DNA from: Apostichopus californicus
Taxonomy: Eukaryota > Echinodermata > Holothuroidea > Aspidochirotida > Stichopodidae
Direction of reading: 5' to 3'
NCBI GenBank assembly: GCA_020650975.1
Contig: JAIPMN010001406.1
Span: forward strand, 1 to 24,849
Length of the DNA stretch: 24,849 nucleotides
This document shows positions 1-9,086 of the stretch, piece by piece. Below the pieces are notes generated by a model, which ran no database searches, was not told the origin of the DNA, and saw nothing but the letters and a program-made list of their open reading frames with translations. How positions within the stretch are numbered: the first letter of the stretch is position 1; each line of letters starts with the position of its first letter. A program made the translations under genes and the position numbers.

Positions 1-380
1 GAGCAGATGGCTTTAAACTTTCCTGATCAAACATACATATGAATCCCAAAACACAACTCAAAACTTCTTTGCTTTATCAAACCTTGAATGGTTTTTCCAA
101 GCCTTTTTTTCTTTAGGGAAAAGAAAACCGAAACCATAAAATGATTCCTTAGAAGGATTTTCCAGAATTCCGATTATAATTATATTGAATAATGTACCAA
201 AAATGAATGTAAATCCTTGTCATTCCGTGTGGTAACTTCCTTAGATGTAATAATGTATACACACATAGTATGGAAAATAGTAGCAAATAGTCTCAACATA
301 GGGCTGGATATGCCACTGATGATAGATAGAACACATGACCAGATTCTTCCCAATTTCCCAATCAGCAAAAGGATGTGTGG

Positions 381-565
381 TATGGTTGAGGGGATAAAGG
401 CATTGGTGTTAGAAGCCTTGATACCTAGAATCTGGGAGGTCGTGGGTTCGATCCTTGGCCAACCAAAGGTGGATTTATTTTCATCCAGGAGAAAGCCATG
501 GTTCCCCCCTCCCCCCCCCCCCCAATCTGAGATGGTCTTTCAAAATGGTAACAAAATATCCAAAG
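381..565 (+). mobile_element. tRNA-derived SINE, copy 1
   Basis: The head resembles a type II (Leu/Ser-like) tRNA: a TGGTTGAG-GGATAAAGG A-box region at 382-400 and an intact B box GGGTTCGATCC at 444-454. A tail follows that is shared with the copy at 4661: GGTGGATTTATTTT-ATCCA, then ATCTGAGATGGTCTTTC. A C-rich run at 503-523 interrupts the tail where the other copy has only CCC. It lies antisense to the GRK gene. Confidence 0.75.
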
Positions 566-821
566 TGACACTAAACTGTAAAGTGGATAGCTACCCAACG
601 TTAATTGTACGTTACCAGCTTTTCGCACATAGACATATATAGCTGCTATGGTTAGTAAATTAAATGCCTTCCCAACTGATAACGGGCGTGGATCTGCTTT
701 CTCTAAGTTGCATGATATGAAGGTGGGCCGTGATATACCCAACATGCAAAATACACATGTAATGGCCTCCCACTGTCCACCACCCTATCCCCTCTCCCTC
801 CCCCCGGGCCCCACCTAATGG

Positions 822-862
822 CTGGATAGTTCAGTCACCAGAGCACTGGGCTGACACTGCAC
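822..862 (+). mobile_element. tRNA-half fragment, probable truncated SINE
   Basis: GGCTGGATAGTTCAGTCACC followed by AGAGCACTGGGCTGACA looks like the acceptor strand, D-arm (A box) and anticodon-stem start of a tRNA. No B box follows, so it is not an intact tRNA gene. It is most likely the head of a truncated tRNA-derived SINE. Confidence 0.55.
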
Positions 863-1789
863 TGCACTGCTTCAAATTACTAGGCAATCGGGCAATTATT
901 GTCTTTGCACTTCCGATTTTAAATTTATAAAGGTCAGTTTTCCTTTTGGGAAGTCCCTGTGTCTCTTTGAAGTGTTCTTAGCTCTTATTAAACCACTCCT
1001 CGTCTAGCTAGATACAAGCTAACTGCAGCAAGCCCGTCAAAAAACGCAACTAATTCCACTTCCGTCTCTCTGCTGGCAAAATGCACTTAGCTGCTTCTGT
1101 CGCTTCCGAACACGCTACCGGCGGTCGGTGATAAGATCTTCTTAGTCTATCGATTCAAACAAGTGACTTTTGTCGATCCCAAGGGAATAAACAAAAACAC
1201 CTCGTTAAAGGTTACATCGTACTCTCTCTCTCTGGCACACCTCTATCCGAGAAGGTTGCAGGGTCTTCTGATGCGAACGAAATGTCTGAGATAAAGATCT
1301 GTTTGGGTAAAGTCCCACCAAACAATGCCCCGAATCATTTTGCTTTCTCTCTGAATGGAAGTTTTTCCAGGAAATAACCGGGATAATGGACGGCCTGTGG
1401 AATGATCGCATCCGTCACAAATTGATTGTTTTGTGGAAGAAAATGTCAGGGATTTTAAGGAGTATCAGATACTGTAAATGGAGTAAAGACCATCGTCCTC
1501 ATGAAACAAATCACAGCCAAAACGAAAACAGAGAAGTGGGAGAATGTGAAGCGTCTCAGCGAAATCCAAATATCTTGCCCAAATATAGAATTCAACTGTA
1601 TAGAAATTCGTTCATATACCGTGCAGCAATGTTTATACAATTTGATAGTTTAGAACCTTTATTATAGTTTCAGTAATGACTGTTTCATCATTTTATGTTT
1701 AAACCATTTAACAATCTTATTTCTTTCACTTACCATTTACCATATCATTTGTTTAATCTTAACAAGAACTGTTTTTTGATGTACGCCTA

Positions 1790-1843
1790 TTTATAAATAT
1801 TTTATATTTATACTGGTTTAAAATAAATCGAAATCGAAATCGA
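1790..1843 (+). repeat. Retroelement-like 3' tail with AAATCG repeats
   Basis: An AT-rich stretch with AATAAA is followed by AAATCGAAATCGAAATCG at 1825-1842. Short hexamer repeats at an A-rich end are common at the 3' ends of non-LTR retroelements. No element body could be recognised upstream, so the call is tentative. Confidence 0.35.
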
Positions 1844-2186
1844 GTGATCCAGAAGGCAATACAGGGGTACTTTCCTTTTACTGGGATTTTGCAAAAGGTT
1901 TCTAATTATTGACTTGGATGGTAGAATGAGGAGGGTGGTTGAGAGCGGAGTGGGGTCAGCCATCGGGAGAGGACCGTGCTGAAAGGTTACCAGGTGCTCT
2001 AGACACAGTAGAGAGAGTGCAGTTGTGGTGAGGAGACAGGTAAGTGAGGAGTGCAGTAAATCTCGCTACACCAATGGGGTTTTGTCAGTGACTGAAGCAA
2101 TGAAAAACATGACTGTCACATGTCTGTCACAAGGAAAACAGTAGCTAGCTTTCAAAATGCTCTGTATTCCTACATTTTGATTGTAA

Positions 2187-2220
2187 GGGGGGAGGGGGAT
2201 GGGATGGAGGGGGGGGAGGA
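2187..2220 (+). repeat. G-rich tract, G-quadruplex candidate
   Basis: Runs of five, five, three and eight or more Gs on the plus strand, beginning 8 nt after the exon j donor. The pre-mRNA is C-rich here and complementary to the tract at 2432-2486; for example GGGGGATGGG at 2194 matches CCCATCCCCC at 2472. Confidence 0.85.
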
Positions 2221-2227
2221 GCCTTAC

Positions 2228-2338
2228 CTCTGCTCTTAGCAAGCATTGCTTTCCGCCAGTCATCTTCAGTTGAATGCACTTGAAGTTCTTCACGTGGGAC
2301 TCCTCCACTGATAGCACTTGCTCCATCGTGACAACGTT
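2228..2338 (-). CDS. GRK2: GRK2/3 exon j: PH domain, second half
   Basis: The 111-nt exon reads NVVTMEQVLSVEESHVKNFK then CIQLKMTGGKQCLLRAE, matching vertebrate [20 protein letters not shown] and GGKQF. It supplies the later PH beta strands. The acceptor is CACAG at 2339 and the donor is GTAAGG at 2227. The exon is symmetric (phase 0 at both ends, 37 codons), so skipping would keep the frame but destroy the PH fold. It sits between complementary G-rich and C-rich intron tracts. The following exon, expected to encode a DPEL-QWKKEL-like helix, was searched for in 1-2227 and not found. Confidence 0.95.
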
Positions 2339-2431
2339 CTGTGAAATAAACCATAAAATTCCTTCATGCATTTGGTTTCTCTTTATAGCATTAATAATTA
2401 TTCCAGAGCAAGATTCACTTCTTACAGTCTG

Positions 2432-2486
2432 CCCCCACCCTCCCCCACCCTCCCCCGCCCGCCCTCCCCCGCCCATCCCCCCCCCC
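2432..2486 (-). repeat. G-rich tract on the sense strand, G-quadruplex candidate
   Basis: On the plus strand this is runs of three to ten C broken by A, T or G, so the GRK pre-mRNA has more than four G-runs here, 94-148 nt before exon j. It fits the usual G-quadruplex pattern. Confidence 0.85.
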
Positions 2487-4660
2487 AAAAAAAAACCTTA
2501 TGAGGGCTAAACTGTTAACGGTCTGCAATGGGACTCCAACTAGATCTAACATTCCTAACTAAAGTTAAAACCCCAAAAATGTATAGATTAATATATTAAA
2601 TAATTATTAAATTAAAGGACATGATAATCAAACCCTCGCACGAAGAGGAAGTCCTTAGACAAAATTAAATATGTAAAAAAAAATTCATTCAAACTTGGCA
2701 AGACTCCATTCCGGAATTAGCGTTTGCCACCATTGCGAACCCATCAACAGTGTTCCAAGTTTACAAAGAGGTGTAAGCTGAGTATATTGGCAGCAGTTAC
2801 AATAATGCGAAACCTGTTGCAGCGACAATCAAATTTACTCGTGAGTCACTATGGCAGACAGTACAAAAGCATAAACAATTTATAGCAAGTATATACCCAC
2901 AAAGTTTTAGTATCGATTAGTCACAAACAAAAAAATCTTCAAGCACCCATAAGCTATAGCTTTTCTATTTCTGTAACTTTTAGCATTAATATGAGGTGCC
3001 AAAATGTTATTATTCATGGGTGGAAATTTAATGAAATGTAAAGTCCTATGTATGGTGGGGAGGGGGGGGGGAAGGGGGAGTAGAAACGGGGGACTACACC
3101 CTGAAACAAGACAAAACTTGAGTTTATTACTATATAATTACCAAAACAGAATGAAAGCAAAAAACATGATATTTTTTGGTTTATTTTTTGGTCTTCTTTG
3201 TTTTGGAAGATATAAAGTAATTTTAACACTTGAAATGTGGTCCACAAAGTCAAACGCTTACTACCCTCCCAGGCTCACAGGTGAATCTTTTATTCTGACA
3301 ACCAAAAAACCGTTATTAGAGTTGGTTAATAGTTGCAGAATATGATGCCTCATACAAACTGAGATCATAGCAGGCACAAAATGAACCAAATAAAATAAAA
3401 GGTGAACTAGTATTGAGAAAACAGAAAAGAAAACAGAAAATGTCAACAGAAACAAAAATAGGGGAAAAATTGCCCGATTAGCCTTTAATTTATCCATTCT
3501 TAAAAAAAACCAAAATGTTTGACCACCATCCTCGTGCCAAGCCGAACGAACCATGAGAGACAGACCCCATTAAATTTGTGAGATGATTATGAAGTTATCG
3601 ACAAAACACACTTCCTACCATTGTGGGTCTGCACCTTTTACTAAATCTTAACCTTTTCAGCTTTCTTCCTCCCTGCAAAAATGTCCGGAAGAAATTGTGA
3701 CATGTAACCGAATCAATCACTCTTTCTTTAAAATTATTTTACAGAAAAGTACTAAAAAACAAGTTTTAATGGTCTAAATTTAGTAGTTGTTTTTTTCCCC
3801 TTTTTCTCCTACTTCCTTTTATTTATCTTTCAAAAGTCTTTCATAATTTCGTAAAACGTGAGTTACGAGGAGACGAGAAAAAAAAAGACTATGCCCGCAA
3901 ATATTTGAAACAATTATAAAATAAAATTAAGATGGCAAAGGAAATATTAAAGAGAATTAATACTGATCTCAGGCAAAAGTAAGTTTAATCCAAGTAACAG
4001 AATGTTGCCTCTATATCTAAAAGCAAAATGAAAATTTGATTTTAGTCGTATATGCAATGATAGATTTTGTTACTGATTTATTCTGATAAAGGAATAAAAA
4101 ATGATTAAATTTGTTTTAAAAATGACCAGGAATACCTGCCTGAAATGTCTTAAATTTTTTTTAAAAACGATCATGTTGTTGAGACCAGTTTATGCGAGAA
4201 TCAGCGTCACTGTTCCGACTTAATTGACTATAGCTAAGAATATTTAACAGACGGAGAGCAGCGATTACAAGGGTATTAACGAAAGTGGCAACCGATACCG
4301 ATACAATGACCTGTGGGCCCTCTTAGTGAGGAAGGCCAGACAAGACAAATTGCGGCAGTTGACTTAGGAAAATATTAGTCCAGGAAATGAAAACAGGGAG
4401 TGGAAAAATGGAAAATGGTCATATTGGGGGGTGGTAGGGTGGTTGGGACTATGGCACCTCTAGGTAGTTAGGCTCAAAGAAAGATTGATCTCAATCAATT
4501 TAGTGGTTGCTGGGGAGGATTGGAGGTTGGGGAGAGAGGTAGGTAGGCTTGGGAAGAAGGAGGAGGAGTGGTGGGTGTGACGAGAGGGGGTCGAGGTTGA
4601 GTGAAGTGGGGGGGGGGAGAATGTGTGACAACAAAATTTGCCATCTGTGCTGACTGGTGC

Positions 4661-4826
4661 TGTGGCTGAGTGGATAAAGGCGTTGGCATTTGAAGCAATG
4701 AGGCTTAGCAATCGGGAGGTTTGGGGTTTCGTTTTCCGGCCGGGCATAGTAAGGTGGGTTTTTTTAATCCACAGGCAATCTACAGTTTTCCCATCTGAAA
4801 TGACTTTGGAAAGATTCCAAATTTGA
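4661..4826 (+). mobile_element. tRNA-derived SINE, copy 2
   Basis: Same family as the copy at 381-565. The A-box region TGGCTGAGTGGATAAAGGCG (4663-4682) is better preserved, while the B box GGGTTTCGTTTTCC (4724-4737) is mutated. The shared tail continues through GGTGGGTTTTTTTAATCC and CATCTGAAATGACTTTGG. It sits in intron i-j, antisense to the gene. Confidence 0.78.
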
Positions 4827-5085
4827 GTTAATATGTTAAATTGGAAGCCACTTTTCAACAACAAAAATATCTGCCCCACAAGAAAAAACCTACCACACAC
4901 AATCTTTTCCAAAGGAGTATTAAGACCGTTGTATCTCTTGCAGGTCCCAAGAACAACACAGTGAGTGTTATTCGTTCCAATTACGACAGAGATGCTAGTT
5001 TTTCTGTAAGTAATTAATAACGTGCCCAATTTGCATATTTGCATATTTCAACGACAATTTCCTCCACCACCAAATCGAAACTTAC

Positions 5086-5222
5086 CCCTTTCTCGCCATC
5101 ACCCATGAACTCCAGGCGGTTGGGGAAGAGGTAGAAGTACCGTCTCTGCCAGGTGGTCATGAAGGGTCCCCCGAGTTTCAGTAGATGGCCGTGCATGATA
5201 CAGTCCTTACCAACAGCATATT
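5086..5222 (-). CDS. GRK2: GRK2/3 exon i: PH domain, first half
   Basis: The 137-nt exon reads [19 protein letters not shown], then [20 protein letters not shown] and GDGEKG. It holds the first beta strands of the PH domain, which binds acidic phospholipids and helps position G-beta-gamma. [14 protein letters not shown] is invariant with vertebrates. The following residues FMGDGEKG replace WRGEGE, so the tryptophan after RLE is lost. The acceptor is TGTAG at 5223 and the donor is GTAAGT at 5085. The exon ends in phase 0 after glycine. Confidence 0.96.
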
Positions 5223-7091
5223 CTACAGCAAAAAGATGTTATAATATATTATATACAGTATATATATTATAATATATATTCCATGATCCTTTACACATGG
5301 TTTCCACACTCTTTTCAAGATCAAGACATATCTGACAGTTTTAATTATGAAGCCTACACATTAATGATGGCATAATGTTAAGCTACCTATTGTAAGCGAA
5401 AGAGCTTTATCTCTTGTGAGATGTATGCCAATCCCCTTCTTTTAATTGGTATTGGACAAAAATCTCACTTAGGAAACAAATATTCACAATAGTAATAGTA
5501 AGAACACTATAATTATCAACATTTCCAGTCCTTCTAGCCAAGTAGTCTGTGAGGGAGGAGGTGAAGGCTTATGGGGGGGGGGGGTAATACTGTTTCAATT
5601 TAAACATGGTCTTTCTAATCATCAACAGAGTGGATGTTGAGAGCATGTTACAATAACACTTTTACTGTGCAAACGTTCACAGAGCAAAAAAAAATTAACA
5701 TTTGAAAACATGAGTGCAATCATACCCCAGGGTGACCTACCATAATTGCTTGACTGTTGACCACCACTCCCCCTCCCAACTCTGTGTCGATTCCTACCTA
5801 TGCATAGTACCCACATAGTGGCAGTGGTTGACAACATACACAATATCTACATACCGTAGATCCAAACAATAGCTCTTCCACAACACAGAACAGCAGTTTG
5901 CACTGTCATATCCTACCACACATATACTACTATAACAGTTGAATACTAAGACAAAGCCTACACCTATAAAAGCACAACAGATACTACCCTTACTGAACAT
6001 CATAATAATGTAACATACCCTAGACTCTACAAATTCCAAATTTCACCCATGGTGGGCCTCTTTTATATTCCACTTTCAATATTGCATCAAAATACATACG
6101 AAGGTAAACGTATTATGTCATAGCCCACACACTGATTAAACATAAGAAACTTTACTCCAACAGCTACATATCGCCCTGCATTTTTTGCTTTGTTGGCACA
6201 TTGCAATTCCCTAATGCGAAACTAATGCATCCAGAGCAGTAATTTTACACTGAAGTCTGCAGTGAAATGGACTCTGAATCAGTAGGTGTCAGTTAATCAT
6301 TATCATCTTCACCTGACAGGTATTACAATGTGAACCAGAAACATCAACCACCCCCACCGCCCCCCCTCTCCCCCACCCCCTTTGAGACTTATATGCACCT
6401 TATATATACATATAATTAACTGACTATGATTAGGTTTCTGGCAACATCATCATCATGGTAGCCCTCACACTCTTTTATTGTGCAAAGTGGTGCACATATA
6501 CACACACACCTACAATATATTTATATGTCGATGTACCTTATATATACATATAATTAACTGACTATGATTAGGTTTCTGGCAACATCAGTACCATGGTAGC
6601 CCTCACACTCTTTTCTTGTGCAAAGTGGTGCACATATACACACACACCTACAATATATATATATGTCGATGTACCTTATATATATATATATATATATAAT
6701 TAACTGACTATGATTAGGTTTCTGGCAACATCATCATCACCATGGTAGCCCTCACACTCTTTTCTTGTGCAAAGTGGTGCACATATACACACACACACAC
6801 ATATTATAAATATATATATATGTCACATGCTCTTTTATAAGCAACTAAGTAACTGTATTACACAAATTTGTCTTTTGAAGGGTTGTTGTTAATTGAGAGA
6901 AAACTTTGATACAAAAAAAAAAGAAAGGTTTCCAAAGAGTGCTTTTATGTACATGAATTTGTAAAGAGAGACAAAGAGACCGTTTGGAAGGGGCTGAAAT
7001 CTTGACACGTTCACAAAGTGTGTAATGAGTGTTTGATGAAGGAGTTAAAGGATGATGATCAAAGTTGTTAGAGATGAGGGTTTGTCTTTAC
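5223..7091 (-). other. Intron h-i (1869 nt)
   Basis: GTAAAG donor at 7091 and TGTAG acceptor at 5223. It contains the 138-bp minisatellite (6397-6826), a C-rich tract at 6350-6380, a G11 run at 5573-5583 and an AT-rich palindromic stretch at 5239-5280 just upstream of the acceptor in the sense direction. No gene seen. Confidence 0.88.
6397..6826. repeat. 138-bp minisatellite, three units
   Basis: ACCTTATATATA starts at 6397, 6535 and 6673, 138 nt apart. Each unit carries TAATTAACTGACTATGATTA, GGTTTCTGGCAACATCA, GTAGCCCTCACACTC, TGTGCAAAGTGGTGCACA and a (CA)n/(TA)n end. Units differ mainly in the length of the CAT, CA and TA microsatellites. Confidence 0.95.
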
Positions 7092-7245
7092 CTCCTTCGT
7101 CTCCCCTCTTGGCCCTCTTCTTGGCCTCTAGTCTGTCAGCCTCCTGATTGATAGCCTCGAACACCGTTTCCGATATCTCCTGCTGCCATCGTTCCGAGAT
7201 GACCAAGGGGAAGTCTTTGTACAGTTCTTGGTCTGCCTCCGTGAG
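7092..7245 (-). CDS. GRK2: GRK2/3 exon h: RGS-homology return and linker
   Basis: The 154-nt exon reads [40 protein letters not shown], then [12 protein letters not shown]. In GRKs the RGS-homology fold is interrupted by the kinase domain and resumes here; the SERWQQE helix packs against the kinase. The basic stretch KKRAKR leads to the PH domain. Compared with vertebrate KKAKNKQLGHEEDYALGK, this linker is three residues shorter and lacks the NKQLGH segment. The acceptor is TTTCAG at 7246 and the donor is GTAAAG at 7091. The last base G forms glutamate with the first two bases of exon i. Confidence 0.95.
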
Positions 7246-8451
7246 CTGAAACGGAGATGATAAAATAAAAAGAAAACATCAAGATAAAAAGCAATGTAAA
7301 TAAGGTTAATACTTTACCTTTCCATGATTTGTGTGACATTCAAATTAGTTTTCTGGGAAACAAAGAATACCTTTTAAAGTAACTGTTTACAGCAAAACAC
7401 AAATCACCGGTGGTTATTCACAGGTTTTTTTAAGTCAACATTGGGGATTGCAACACCGTGCTACACATTCCAAAATGTTGAGATAAAATACAGTCTACGA
7501 GAATTTACTTTCTTACCATTCACAGTGGCATTCCAATGCGAGTGACATTTAAAAAAAAAAAAAAAACCTTCCACTGACTTAAACAGAATCCCAAAATGTC
7601 CAGATAATAATATATTTTCCACACCATTTGTTTCTATAACAGCTTTTAACTGTGACTAATACATCACATATTCACTAACTGGATGATTTCAAATGTACAC
7701 CCTTAGTATAATTTATCCCAAATTTGTCAACCTTGACTAAAGTTCCATCGCATATTGCTAAATACGCACATCTAACTCTTTGGGTGAGTCATGAGATAAT
7801 GATATCGGGATGATGTTCCCTTGAGGAGCAAAACAAACTGCGCTGAGTGTCCTTTTTTACTGACTGATCTTTGGGATAAGGTATACGTATCTCTTAGCTA
7901 ACAATACCTGTTGACTCATGAATTGAAAGTGAGGGCGGTAGTCCAGAAACGACCAGGAATATAGAGCGAGTACATGGTCTCCGCAGCCCCGACATGCAGC
8001 TAGTCTGTACTCATATACTTACTGCAGTACAGTTGCCTATTCTTGTACTCATCCTTGTGGATTTGTACTCTCGCTGGTACTCGGGACATTTCGGAGGTCT
8101 AGTATAAATATCAGTGCAAGGATGAGTACTCATACTCGTGCTCAGAGCCTTGTATTCACACCAAGGGGGAATTCTACTCTGGTTTGTACTCAATGCTGTT
8201 GTACTCATACACATGCTCAGAGCCTCGTACTCACACCAAGGGAGATTTCTACTCTGTTTTGTACTCGATGCTGTTGTACTCATACACATGCTCAGAGCCT
8301 CGTACTCACACCAAGGGAGATTTCTACTCTGTTTTGTACTCGATGCTGTTGTACTCATACACTTGCTCAGAGCCTTGTACTCACACCAAGGGGGTATTCT
8401 ACTCTGTTTTGTACTCAATGCTGTTGTACTCGTGTACTACCAGTCTCTCAC
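7246..8451 (-). other. Intron g-h (1206 nt) with minisatellite
   Basis: GTGAGA donor at 8451 and TTTCAG acceptor at 7246. The first 330 nt after the donor are the 75-bp minisatellite and its GTACTC-rich flank; the rest is AT-rich with a poly-A tract at 7551-7566. No gene seen. Confidence 0.88.
8126..8430. repeat. 75-bp minisatellite, four units
   Basis: GCTCAGAGCC recurs at 8140, 8215, 8290 and 8365, exactly 75 nt apart. The middle two units are nearly identical and the outer two carry a few changes. Since 75 is a multiple of three and there are few stops, several reading frames stay open through the array; these open frames are a by-product and not genes. The array sits in the intron directly beyond the exon g donor. 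Confidence 0.95.
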
Positions 8452-8547
8452 CTTAATCCCTCTCGTATCTTCCTCGTCGAATGACCCAATGTCAAAGGCA
8501 TCAGCAGCATTTACTTCTCCTCTCGGGGGTTGAAGAGGCGGTGTGTA
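8452..8547 (-). CDS. GRK2: GRK2/3 exon g: AGC C-tail / active-site tether
   Basis: A 96-nt exon, 32 codons, phase 0 at both ends. It reads [19 protein letters not shown] then [29 protein letters not shown] is the active-site tether that lies over the nucleotide site in GRK2-type kinases. Two changes from vertebrates are visible in the proline-rich lead-in: T for P and Q for I. The acceptor is CGCAG at 8548 and the donor is GTGAGAGA at 8451. The intron just beyond the donor enters a 75-bp minisatellite after about 20 bases. Failure to use this donor would add three residues and then meet TAG in frame. Confidence 0.96.
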
Positions 8548-9019
8548 CTGCGAGGAAGTACAAACGCGTATTAAAAAATTTACACATACACAAATCTGTT
8601 AAATAATTCATCAGTTGGTAGCTCCCCACCTCCCCCTCCAGCTGCTACACACAACCACCACCTTCCCACTCTCCCCATTCACACATGAATGTATGCAAAA
8701 AGAACACATAGAAAAAGGCTCAATCTATAATCAGCTACAATAAATCCCCCTTTCCTGCCCCTGACTTCCTTTTCCCTCCCCTTCCCCTCCCACTGCCCTT
8801 CTATTAAATCAACGAAATACATTTATTAATAAAAAAGACCAATGTTGATAGCGAGTGAAATAATTGCAAAAATATTTTGTGAGAAAAAATCAATTTCCGG
8901 TCAACGTTTCATCCACATCTGCCATTTTCCATGCGTACTACACCCGCTACCCCCGGGACCTGCTTAAAACATCCTCCTCTGTCAAACTCCCAAAAAGTGA
9001 ACGGAGATTGCCTAGCTAC
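8548..9019 (-). other. Intron f-g (472 nt), shortest intron
   Basis: GTAGCT donor at 9019 and CGCAG acceptor at 8548. It holds C-rich, pyrimidine-rich sequence on the plus strand near 8624-8665 and 8748-8799. No gene seen. Confidence 0.88.
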
Positions 9020-9086
9020 CTTTTGATAGTAGACGAGATTCCAGTCGATACCAGAAAAGAATGGATGTTCCTTTAGCTCCTCGGCA
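9020..9086 (-). CDS. GRK2: GRK2/3 exon f: end of kinase domain
   Basis: The 67-nt exon reads AEELKEHPFFSGIDWNLVYY then QK, matching vertebrate [21 protein letters not shown]. The HPFF motif is the standard end of an AGC kinase domain. The acceptor is CTCCAG at 9087 and the donor is GTAGCT at 9019, weaker than the other donors at its last bases. The first base completes asparagine from exon e, and the exon ends in phase 0 between the lysine and the tyrosine that opens the C-tail. Confidence 0.94.

Larger units (their letters stand above)
1..2227. other. Downstream intron of GRK gene; no exon recognised
   Basis: I searched the minus strand for the C-terminal PH helix and G-beta-gamma-binding exon (tryptophan-lysine rich, QWKKEL-like) and found nothing convincing. 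The stretch holds a tRNA-derived SINE (381-565), a tRNA-half fragment (822-862), a retroelement-like tail near 1790-1843 and a G-rich tract at 2187-2220. A GACAGGTAAGT donor look-alike at 2034-2044 on the plus strand has no coding sequence before it. Confidence 0.6.
2339..5085 (-). other. Intron i-j (2747 nt)
   Basis: GTAAGT donor at 5085 and CACAG acceptor at 2339. It contains a tRNA-derived SINE (4661-4826), G-runs at 3056-3078 and 4608-4617, and a long C-rich tract at 2432-2486. Between about 3100 and 4380 I see only AT-rich unique sequence. Confidence 0.88.

Noticed and set aside
425..745. 106-codon minus-strand open frame
   Set aside because: It is an antisense reading of the tRNA-derived SINE and its poly-C run.
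822..862. Possible functional tRNA gene
   Set aside because: Only the 5' half is tRNA-like; there is no T-arm/B box or matching acceptor strand.
1386..1667. 93-codon plus-strand open frame
   Set aside because: No recognisable domain, and the composition looks like translated AT-rich DNA; no splice or promoter evidence.
2034..2044. Plus-strand GACAGGTAAGT as a real splice donor
   Set aside because: A near-perfect donor, but the preceding sequence has stops in the plus frames and no recognisable exon; chance match is likely.
6397..6826. CRISPR-like array
   Set aside because: The repeat units are contiguous with no unique spacers, and the setting is an animal intron.
8011..8533. Four overlapping open frames of 90-135 codons with 25-residue repeats, including a cysteine-rich HTHAQSLVLTPRE-type repeat
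   Set aside because: They are open in several frames and both strands because the DNA repeat is 75 nt with few stops. They run into the real GRK exon on the other strand, and no start context or family match supports them.
8864..9076. 70-codon plus-strand open frame
   Set aside because: It overlaps exon f antisense; the minus strand gives the conserved KEHPFF kinase end with proper splice sites.
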